DNA of 10,793 nt from Planctomycetaceae bacterium (GTDB lineage: Bacteria; Planctomycetota; Planctomycetia; Pirellulales; Pirellulaceae): assembly GCA_012965455.1 (NCBI GenBank), contig DTSG01000311.1:1-10793 (forward strand), in the 5' to 3' direction. The notes beneath the pieces are model-generated. The model did no database searches. It had not been told where the DNA came from and was given only the letters and a program-made list of their open reading frames with translations. This document shows, piece by piece, positions 1 to 5,966 of the stretch (position 1 is its first letter; the number at the start of each line of letters is the position of its first letter). The position numbers and the translations under genes were made by a program.

Positions 1-2
1 CG

Positions 3-905
3 ACTAATGAATCGACGATTGGTCACCTGTTAGGGTCCGGAGACTTAATCGTGCATGACAGCCTAGCACATAACAGTATTATTCAAGGCGCGATACTTTC
101 CGGTGCCAGGCGTCGTCCGTTTAAGCATAACGATTGGCAAGAATTGGATGATATCCTCAGCGAAGTACGTCATGAATATCGACGAGTGCTTGTGGTATTA
201 GAAGGCGTCTACAGTATGGATGGCGACTTCCCCGAGCTGCCAAAATTCATTGAGGTAAAAAAACGTCATAAAGTATTCTTGATGGTTGATGAAGCACATT
301 CAATCGGTACCATGGGTGCTCACGGGCGTGGAATTAGTGAACATTTCGATGTGGATGCCCGCGAGGTAGATATCTGGATGGGTACACTCAGTAAAACGTT
401 TGGCAGTTGCGGCGGATATATAGCCGGTACGCATGCGTTGATTGAGTACCTTAAATACACCTCACCAGGGTTCGTTTACAGTGTGGGCTTACCCCCATCG
501 AATGCGGCCGCTGCTCTGGCAGCACTACGACTGCTTGAGGATGAGCCTCAACGGGTTGCTGCCGTCCAACATAATTCGCGATTCTTTTTGGCGGAAGCAC
601 GAAAACGAGGATTAAATACAGGTCTCGGAAACAACACGCCCGTTGTGCCCGTAGTGATTGGCAATTCGTTACATGCTTTGCAGTTGTCACATGAACTGTT
701 TGAGAGAGGTATCAATGTGCAGCCGATTCTTTACCCAGCTGTCGAAGAAGCCGCCGCTCGTTTGCGATTCTTTATTACCTCAACGCATAGTGAAGAACAG
801 ATCATTCGCACAGTCGATGCAGTTGCGGAAGAGCTGAAAAAGATCGATCCGAAGTATTTAAAATTTAATACCGATGTAGAACCAGTCACCCCCCCAGCCA
901 GCTAA
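3..905 (+). CDS. Alpha-oxoamine synthase (AONS/serine palmitoyltransferase-like), C-terminal part
   Basis: PLP-dependent enzyme of the family that condenses an amino acid with an acyl-CoA or acyl-ACP thioester and releases CO2 (BioF, Kbl, serine palmitoyltransferase, HemA). The frame is open to the left edge: the residues before the GTG at 51 (TNESTIGHLLGSGDLIV) continue the family's conserved sequence, so that GTG is internal and the true start lies upstream. About 300 residues are visible. Visible landmarks are HDSLAHNS, EGVYSMDGD, the PLP-contacting VDEAHSIG (288-311) and GTLSKTFGS, whose Lys at 393-395 should form the Schiff base. The C-terminal half (NTPVVPVVIGNS, GINVQPILYPAV, ARLRFFIT) resembles, from memory, SPT-like or PKS-associated members more than biotin-pathway BioF, so the substrate is left open. 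The gene ends at TAA 903-905, ahead of a strong terminator. Confidence 0.9.
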   Translation, partial: TNESTIGHLLGSGDLIVHDSLAHNSIIQGAILSGARRRPFKHNDWQELDDILSEVRHEYRRVLVVLEGVYSMDGDFPELPKFIEVKKRHKVFLMVDEAHSIGTMGAHGRGISEHFDVDAREVDIWMGTLSKTFGSCGGYIAGTHALIEYLKYTSPGFVYSVGLPPSNAAAALAALRLLEDEPQRVAAVQHNSRFFLAEARKRGLNTGLGNNTPVVPVVIGNSLHALQLSHELFERGINVQPILYPAVEEAAARLRFFITSTHSEEQIIRTVDAVAEELKKIDPKYLKFNTDVEPVTPPAS

Positions 906-944
906 TCCGGCGGCCTAGGTCCTGTAGAATTAGTTGACGATACG

Positions 945-980
945 AAAGAGGGACGTCCTGTAACGGGGACGTCCCTCTTT
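945..980. terminator. Bidirectional intrinsic terminator between convergent genes
   Basis: A perfect 14-bp inverted repeat (945-958 against 967-980) encloses an 8-base loop. The stem is GC-rich in its inner part and closes with AAA/TTT at its base, so both strands end in a short T run (978-981 on +, the complement of 945-947 on -). It lies 39 bases past the oxoamine synthase stop and 42 bases past the stop of the opposing barrel gene, so it probably terminates both. The structure is seen directly; its activity is inferred. Confidence 0.85.
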
Positions 981-1022
981 TGTTACTGTCTACGCTCCGC
1001 TGTTATAGGGAACGACTTTACA

Positions 1023-2201
1023 TTATCGATTCAACGTAATTCCGAAACTAAACCCATATGATAGGAGCCGGTCGTTGTTGACATTAATGTCATTGCCACG
1101 ACCAATCCCTCGTCCATAGTTTAGAATATTAAATCCGAGTTTGAGATTGAAGTCGCGAGTGATTTCGTAAGCCGCTTCTGCTCGAAGTTCGCCACCCCAG
1201 ACAAATTCATTGTTGTTGAACCAGAGGTTTTGTTCATCGGTAGTTGCAGTGGTTGGTTCTTCACCGGTTCCTACGTCAACGAGTGTTATTTCTTGGAAAC
1301 GATTTGTGTGTAGCATTTGGTTATTGTGGAATCCAAAGAAGCGGAGTTCACTAGAAAATAACCAGTGGCTTTGCTTTTGGTACCATCGCAGTCCAAGCTG
1401 GCCGCCGAACATGTCGTTGCGGAATCGTGCTCGTTCGCGAATGTATTCTTCTATCGCCGCATCATCAGGGCCGGGACTGCCGGGATCATTTGGATCCGGT
1501 ATTGGAGGCACTGGCAAGCCTGTATCGTCGTAGCGGTTGTACTCAGCATTTTCATAGACGTCGATTAATTTGTCGAAACGTAGTCCGACGAATGGTTCCC
1601 AGACGCGGCCCTTGTCGTTTTCTTTTATTCTCCAAGTGCGATTTAATTCCCAGCCAGAAAGGGAAATGGCGTTAATGGAGTCACGTAGAATGTAGTCACG
1701 TTGGCCTGTGATTGGATTGTTGTCATCCTGTGAAGGAGTCGGTTCGTCATCACCGCCACCGCCACCGCCTCCACCGCCACCGCCGTCGTCTTCATCGGCG
1801 ACTCGGTTGTTTCGTTCAACAACTAACTCTTCGTAGAAGTTGGGACCGCTGAGCGTGGTCGTGCTGAAGCTCCACCCAGTATTGTTGGCGCGCATGAATC
1901 CCAGTTGGATGCGTTTTCCCCAGCCATCGTCCGCGCCACCGTAGGCTTCTTCACTTCGAGGCCGCGCTGTTTTGAAATTGATTTTGTCCCAGGAAAAATA
2001 CCAACCCATGTTGGGCGTGAAATCCCCGAAGTGGGTGTTGTCTAACGGAGCAAAGAATTGAAAGTTCGGATTGAACTCATCAAAATCAATAAACGGACCG
2101 GAATAATTACGTTGTCCGTAGTTCTGGGCATGGATCACTGGAACCGTGACGGCGAGAGCCAACAATACTAGGAACGACGATTTCAATCGGGGGAAGGTCA
2201 T
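1023..2201 (-). CDS. Outer-membrane beta-barrel protein, BBP7-like (planctomycete)
   Basis: Predicted exported barrel protein of 392 residues. The frame is open to an ATG at 2267, but the ATG at 2201 is preferred because it begins a textbook signal peptide: MTFPRLKSSF, then a hydrophobic run and an AQ cleavage site near residue 26. No clear Shine-Dalgarno precedes either start. The mature N-terminus (GPFIDFDEFNPNFQFFAP, then FTPNMGWYFSWDK) and the alternating aromatic/polar segments (VGLRFD, GGQLGLRWYQK, SELRFFGF, GGELRAEAAYEI, LKLGFNILNYG, SYGFSFGITL) look like the planctomycete BBP7 outer-membrane family. The last residue is Arg rather than the usual terminal Phe. Two low-complexity inserts stand out: eleven consecutive glycines flanked by acidic residues (140-150) and a Pro/Asp-rich stretch (about 229-247), probably surface loops. 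Its role is unknown; a structural or pore function is a guess. Confidence 0.75.
   Translation of the reverse strand: MTFPRLKSSFLVLLALAVTVPVIHAQNYGQRNYSGPFIDFDEFNPNFQFFAPLDNTHFGDFTPNMGWYFSWDKINFKTARPRSEEAYGGADDGWGKRIQLGFMRANNTGWSFSTTTLSGPNFYEELVVERNNRVADEDDGGGGGGGGGGGDDEPTPSQDDNNPITGQRDYILRDSINAISLSGWELNRTWRIKENDKGRVWEPFVGLRFDKLIDVYENAEYNRYDDTGLPVPPIPDPNDPGSPGPDDAAIEEYIRERARFRNDMFGGQLGLRWYQKQSHWLFSSELRFFGFHNNQMLHTNRFQEITLVDVGTGEEPTTATTDEQNLWFNNNEFVWGGELRAEAAYEITRDFNLKLGFNILNYGRGIGRGNDINVNNDRLLSYGFSFGITLNR
1752..1784 (-). repeat. Trinucleotide tract encoding eleven glycines
   Basis: Eleven consecutive Gly codons, mostly GGT/GGC alternating with one GGA, sit inside the barrel gene. They are flanked by Asp/Glu codons on both sides. 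The codon mix is imperfect, so this is a degenerate rather than pure microsatellite. It probably encodes a flexible surface loop. Confidence 0.9.
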
Positions 2202-2602
2202 TTTGCTATTTACCAATCTTAATGACTCAACGAAAAATTTGGCCACGGAACATACCGCTAGAAACATAAACCAATTTTCTGTTAACGGTGGTATCGTCAG
2301 TGTTTGGCGTTATAGTTAAGTAAGTCTGGTAATCTGTAACGAAAATTCCTAATATTCGGACGGGGCGTGTGAAGATAGGGGACATGCGTCGTGTACGGAG
2401 GTTATTGAGCGTTGAATTGGGGTAAAAGACGTGAGGGACTAGCGGTGAAGCGAAGGGGAACAAGCTGCAAAACAACAGTGGTTGTCTGTTGAGTTGGGTT
2501 TTATGAAAATCGTACAAAAGCTATTAAGGACGCGCTGTAAACGATACACTGATGTTAGATGAAACTAATAAATACGCTGTTTTGTGTGATAGGTATTGGA
2601 AT
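2202..2602. other. Long intergenic region between divergent genes, no convincing gene
   Basis: About 400 bases separate the barrel gene (-) from the TraB-like gene (+), so promoters for both must lie here or nearby. The central part (about 2380-2465) is purine-rich on the + strand. A weak sigma70-like pair for the + gene is possible (TTGAGT 2489-2494, 18-base spacer, TACAAA 2513-2518), but it matches poorly. I found no strong promoter for the barrel gene and no stable hairpin, tRNA or riboswitch-like structure. The only long open frame (2227-2517, -) has no family-like features. Confidence 0.5.
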
Positions 2603-3523
2603 ATGAAGCGATTGAAGCTAGTGATGTTGTTTTTTTTATTGGCAGTTTGTCCGTGGGAAGCGGTAGCTCAAAAATCGGAAACCCGAGAAAAAGCGACTTC
2701 GGCGCAAAGAGCAAATAAAGATCATACCTACATTCGTATTGAACGAGATAACAACAAGCAGCCAGTGGCTTTGCAGACGGCGTTGGTAAAATTCAAAGCG
2801 ACTCGTGGCCCTCACCGTAAAGCTCAAGTTGATCTTATTGGTGCGATTCACATTGCTGACGCCGACTATTACGCAGAGCTGAATAAGATATTCAAGCAGT
2901 ACGATGTTGTGTTGTTTGAGCTAGTGGCTCCTAAGGGGGTCAAGATCGAGCGTGGACACAAGCAGGAATTGAGCCTGAACGTTATCTCGGGGTCGCAACA
3001 GGGATTTCAAGCTCTGCTGGGTTTGAGTCATCAGATTGAACAAATTGACTACCAAGCCGAGAACTTTGTGCACGCAGATATGACGCCTACCGAATTCAGC
3101 AATCACATGAAGGATCGTGGGGAGAGTTTCATGCAGTTGTATTTTCGTTCCATTGGCCAAGGATTAGCGATGCAAGGAACGGATCAAGGTGGTGCTGGAG
3201 ATTTGGGTTTATTGTTTGCCCTGTTCTCTAAAGATCGCGAATATAACATGAAACTCATCATGGCTCAGCAATTTGAGCGGATGGAGGGACTGCCGGACGT
3301 GATGAGTGGACCGGAAGGTTCGACAATCATTACCCTGCGTAACGACAAGGCCTTATCGGTCTTGAAGGAACAGATGGCGGCAGGCAAGCAGCGTATCGGA
3401 ATTTTTTACGGTGCCGGACATTTCGATGATATGGAAAAGAAGTTGGTAGAAGATTTCCGTCTGCAGCGATATGAAGAGAAATGGATTGATGCTTGGAATC
3501 TGCGACGTAAAAAAACACAATAG
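2603..3523 (+). CDS. Secreted TraB/Tiki/GumN-type protein
   Basis: Predicted exported member of the TraB/PrgY/Tiki superfamily, whose animal Tiki members are metal-dependent proteases; 306 residues. The frame opens at 2552, but the ATG at 2603 is preferred because it starts a signal peptide (MKRLKLVMLFFLLAVCPW, cleavage after AVAQ near residue 23) and has AGGT about 8 bases upstream. Both family GxxH motifs are present: GAIHIAD at residues 80-86 and GAGH at 270-273. The conserved Glu follows the first motif in VLFELV. In Tiki proteins these His and Glu residues bind the catalytic metal, so proteolysis is possible but unproven here. Unlike Tiki or archaeal TraB proteins it has no C-terminal membrane segment, so it should be soluble outside the cytoplasm. 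The isomerase-type gene follows 81 bases downstream on the same strand and could be co-transcribed. Confidence 0.8.
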   Translation: MKRLKLVMLFFLLAVCPWEAVAQKSETREKATSAQRANKDHTYIRIERDNNKQPVALQTALVKFKATRGPHRKAQVDLIGAIHIADADYYAELNKIFKQYDVVLFELVAPKGVKIERGHKQELSLNVISGSQQGFQALLGLSHQIEQIDYQAENFVHADMTPTEFSNHMKDRGESFMQLYFRSIGQGLAMQGTDQGGAGDLGLLFALFSKDREYNMKLIMAQQFERMEGLPDVMSGPEGSTIITLRNDKALSVLKEQMAAGKQRIGIFYGAGHFDDMEKKLVEDFRLQRYEEKWIDAWNLRRKKTQ

Positions 3524-3604
3524 TCTCAGCGGGTTGCCTGTTTTGTGGGAACCATTGCACCACCAGTCATAAGAAAATATTGGATTGGATAAACAGCACG
3601 CGTT

Positions 3605-4423
3605 ATGGCAGCAATATCTGTAAGCGAAGTTACCACTTATCTGTGGTCCTTTGAGAAGGATGTGCAGACGTATGCAAACAATGGGTTATCTTCCATTGGA
3701 GTTTGGCGTCAGAAACTCACAGACTATGGCGAAGAAAAGGGCGCAGAATTGCTTGCCGAGGTAGGCATGAATGTTTCCCACCTCTATTTCGCTGGGGGAT
3801 TTACCGGATATGATGGGCGCTCTTTGCAGGATGCGATTGATGATGCCCAACAGGCGCTCGAGGTGGCCGCGCTGATCCAGGCGGATTGCTTGACTCTTTA
3901 TACGGGATCACGTGGCGGACACACTTACAATCATGCTCATCGACTTTTGCAGTTGGCGCTTGACCAAATTTTACCGAGTGCCGAACAACTTGGCGTTGCA
4001 GTAGCCCTAGAACCAATGGACGCTCGAGCGGCGACCGATTGGACATTTTTAACGGACTTAGAGCAAGCTTTGGAAGTCGTTGACCGCCGCTCGCACCCAT
4101 TGTTGAAAATGGCATTAGACACATATCACTGGGGTGGCGACGAAAAACTGTATTCACTTTTACCCGACTTAGTCCCACATTTAGCAATTGTCCATTTAGG
4201 AGACTGCACGTTTACGCCATCACGAGATCATGAACGATGTCTGTTAGGTGCTGGCAATGTGCCGCTGCAGTCGATGATTGCTGCTTTGTCAGAACACGGT
4301 TATGACGCGACCTATGACATTCGCTTAATGGGTGAGGATATCGAAGTCGCAGACGCTGAACTGGTGCTGCGTGATAGTTGCCAATACGTTGAACAACTAC
4401 TGCGATCGTGTTACTCAGTGTAA
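3605..4423 (+). CDS. Sugar phosphate isomerase/epimerase family TIM barrel
   Basis: Protein of 272 residues resembling the xylose isomerase-like / AP endonuclease family 2 TIM barrel. Such proteins isomerise or epimerise sugars, inositols or hydroxypyruvate with a divalent metal. Candidate ligands sit at the ends of predicted strands: Glu136 (VALEPMDA), Asp172 with His175 (ALDTYHW) and His197 (IVHLGD). The fourth ligand is usually Glu in the last strand; here the matching segment is YDIRLMGEDIE, so Asp238 or Glu244 would have to serve. There is no signal peptide, so it is probably cytoplasmic. The ATG at 3605 fits the family's N-terminal strand, although no strong Shine-Dalgarno precedes it. 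The stop is 10 bases from that of the opposing UVR gene, with no clear terminator between them. The substrate cannot be told from sequence. Confidence 0.8.
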   Translation: MAAISVSEVTTYLWSFEKDVQTYANNGLSSIGVWRQKLTDYGEEKGAELLAEVGMNVSHLYFAGGFTGYDGRSLQDAIDDAQQALEVAALIQADCLTLYTGSRGGHTYNHAHRLLQLALDQILPSAEQLGVAVALEPMDARAATDWTFLTDLEQALEVVDRRSHPLLKMALDTYHWGGDEKLYSLLPDLVPHLAIVHLGDCTFTPSRDHERCLLGAGNVPLQSMIAALSEHGYDATYDIRLMGEDIEVADAELVLRDSCQYVEQLLRSCYSV

Positions 4424-4433
4424 CTGCAGTTGC

Positions 4434-5180
4434 TCACATGCTTGTCGGTGGACTTGGCGACGTGCCAATTTGATCTCGCAATTCAGCGGCCAATTCATAT
4501 TGCTCGTCGTGGATCGCTTGTTCGAGCTGCTCATTGAGCGTCATACCGATTTCGTATTCCGCTCGCAGCGATTCACGTGTTGCACGTAGTTGGTTGACCA
4601 GTTCGTCGTCTTCAAAGTGTTCATCGATTTCGTGTTGCTCGAACACTTCCTGAATGCTATTAAGCCCAGCGTTAATTCGTTCAATGGCGTTTTCTGGCGT
4701 GGTGGCTTGGAGTGCTTGCAGTGCGTCGGCTTGCGTTCGATGGAACAATACAAAGGGTCGGTATTGCTCGTGGGACATTCCCCAAGATTCTTCGGGAGAA
4801 TATTCTTCGCAAAAATCCATCAGCGCCAAGGTATGATTTGCATCACGCACGACGTTTGCATATTCCTTGAGTTGCAGCCAACTGATTCGCCGTTGATAAA
4901 ACTGCATGAACTCTCGATCAATTTCAGTGCAGTGCTCGACAGAAAGTCGCCAGTCCTCGCCGCCGCTGATTCTTTCGGCAATGAGAAAATCTAGATATGT
5001 TGCCATGCCGCCAGGACGGTAGCCGTCGGGTCGGTCCGTGGTCTCCATCTGCAAGACGCCCATCTCCACTCGCATTTGAATCATGTCGCGGTTCGCCAAA
5101 GAAACTAAACGAACACCGATGGTACCGGGTTTGAATTCCCAATCTTCAAGTAGTTCAGCGATGTCTCTGGGGTCTGTCAT
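4434..5180 (-). CDS. UVR (UvrB/UvrC) motif-containing protein
   Basis: Protein of about 248 residues; the frame extends to ATGs at 5228 and 5252. The ATG at 5180 is chosen because MTDPRDIAELLEDWEFKPG resembles the N-terminus of planctomycete homologues as I remember them, while the extra 24 residues look like low-quality Ser/Gln/Thr sequence. The C-terminus carries a UVR motif (LNEQLEQAIHDEQYELAAEL followed by RDQI), a helical hairpin used for protein contact in UvrB/UvrC and also found in McsA and ClpC. An acidic helical stretch precedes it (EQHEIDEHFEDDELV), and the N-terminal domain (IQMRVEMGVLQME, DRPDGYRPGG) is unlike UvrB or UvrC. No nuclease, helicase or zinc-binding residues are visible. 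It is probably a cytoplasmic adaptor; a role in DNA repair should not be assumed from the motif alone. Confidence 0.7.
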   Translation of the reverse strand: MTDPRDIAELLEDWEFKPGTIGVRLVSLANRDMIQMRVEMGVLQMETTDRPDGYRPGGMATYLDFLIAERISGGEDWRLSVEHCTEIDREFMQFYQRRISWLQLKEYANVVRDANHTLALMDFCEEYSPEESWGMSHEQYRPFVLFHRTQADALQALQATTPENAIERINAGLNSIQEVFEQHEIDEHFEDDELVNQLRATRESLRAEYEIGMTLNEQLEQAIHDEQYELAAELRDQIGTSPSPPTSM

Positions 5181-5279
5181 GGACGGTTTGCTCGTTGAGG
5201 AAATGTGTTGTGTGTCATCCTGCTGCATTGACGCCTCGCATTGTCTTTTCATTATCGTAGATTCGCACCTGCCTGTACA

Positions 5280-5301
5280 TAGGGTTCCGGCTTACGCCCT
5301 A
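5280..5301. repeat. Short imperfect inverted repeat upstream of the UVR gene
   Basis: TAGGG (5280-5284) is complementary to CCCTA (5297-5301) across a 12-base loop containing GGCTTACG. It lies between the arfB stop and the start of the UVR gene. The stem is short and no T run follows, so it is a poor terminator. From memory, short intergenic repeats with a GGCTTACGCC-like core are frequent in some planctomycete genomes, and this could be a degenerate copy. Confidence 0.3.
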
Positions 5302-5432
5302 GTTTGGCTGTGGCGGTACCAGGGGTCCACAAATTGATACTAATCCACACCAATCAACACAAATTACCACGAAAGTGAAAACTGTCCAAGCTGCCGAGAT
5401 TCTGAACTGACAATACAGCGATAAGACGGCTA

Positions 5433-5852
5433 TTAGTTGGTAAATCGTTGTTGTCGCATTGATTTTCGGAGACTATGTTTCTTTTTATTGTTGAGTCGCC
5501 GTTGCTTGGATGCGCGTGTTGGCCTAGTTATTTTTCTTGCCTTACGTTGCTTCAAGGCATCGACAATGATCACGCGCAGCTTCTGGAAACAATCTTCACG
5601 ATTGCGATACTGCTCGCGATGCTGTTGACTCGACAAAACCAGTTTGCCGTCATTGTTGATGCGATTACTATGCTTACTTTGGATGCGACGCTTGATGAAT
5701 GCCGCGATGGATGATGAATGTTTGAGATCCCAGTGGATCGTAACTTTGGAGTTAACCTTGTTAACATTTTGACCACCAGGGCCCTGACTGCGAGAAAAAG
5801 TTAGCTCGATTTCTGCGTCGGTTAGTGTTATCGAGGTGTTAATTGGTATCAT
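5433..5852 (-). CDS. arfB: Peptide chain release factor-like ribosome-rescue hydrolase ArfB
   Basis: ArfB (YaeJ) enters stalled ribosomes lacking a stop codon and hydrolyses peptidyl-tRNA, freeing the nascent chain. At 139 residues it matches the length of E. coli ArfB (140). The catalytic GGQ motif lies at residues 26-28 within SRSQGPGGQNVNKVNSKV, and this N-terminal catalytic domain is followed by a very basic tail (from about residue 100: KQRKARKITRPTRASKQRR and further Lys/Arg to the end). In ArfB that tail occupies the empty mRNA channel. There are no codon-recognition domains of RF1/RF2 type, and the length is right for ArfB rather than a truncated release factor. It is transcribed divergently from the propeller gene across 114 bases. 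Confidence 0.92.
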   Translation of the reverse strand: MIPINTSITLTDAEIELTFSRSQGPGGQNVNKVNSKVTIHWDLKHSSSIAAFIKRRIQSKHSNRINNDGKLVLSSQQHREQYRNREDCFQKLRVIIVDALKQRKARKITRPTRASKQRRLNNKKKHSLRKSMRQQRFTN

Positions 5853-5896
5853 GGATAAAGTGCTGTTCTAAAAAATAAGCTACAACCGTAGTGGAC

Positions 5897-5926
5897 AGTA
5901 TATAGGAAAACAAAAACACATATCCA
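5897..5926 (-). promoter_or_regulatory. Candidate promoter for arfB
   Basis: Read on the minus strand, a TATACT -10-like box (5897-5902) lies 18 bases from TGGATA (5921-5926), a four-of-six match to the -35 consensus. Transcription would start near 5889, giving a leader of about 36 bases before the arfB ATG. This rests on consensus matching only. Confidence 0.3.
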
Positions 5927-5966
5927 GTGGCATTGCTAGCACACAGCGTTGGCGTGAATCTAATCC

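Noticed and set aside
2227..2517. Open frame of 96 codons on the minus strand upstream of the barrel gene
   Set aside because: No recognisable domain, no ribosome site, odd composition, and it overlaps the region expected to carry the barrel gene's promoter; most likely a chance frame.
3540..3565. Possible hairpin (GTGG/CCAC) after the TraB-like gene
   Set aside because: A 4-bp stem with an 11-base loop and no T tract is within chance expectation.
3801..4187. Open frame of 128 codons antisense to the isomerase gene
   Set aside because: It lies wholly inside a gene with clear family features, and its composition is typical of a shadow frame.
4410..4431. Short inverted repeats (GTTAC/GTAAC and a 10-base palindrome AACTGCAGTT) at the convergent stops
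   Set aside because: Stems are only 5 bp and no T run follows, and the first lies largely in coding sequence, so I do not call a terminator.
4590..4994. Open frame of 134 codons antisense to the UVR gene
   Set aside because: It overlaps the well-supported UVR-motif gene and shows no signal, domain or ribosome site.
5433..5852. Truncated RF1/RF2 release factor (pseudogene)
   Set aside because: The length, early GGQ motif and long basic tail match a complete ArfB rather than a broken class I release factor.
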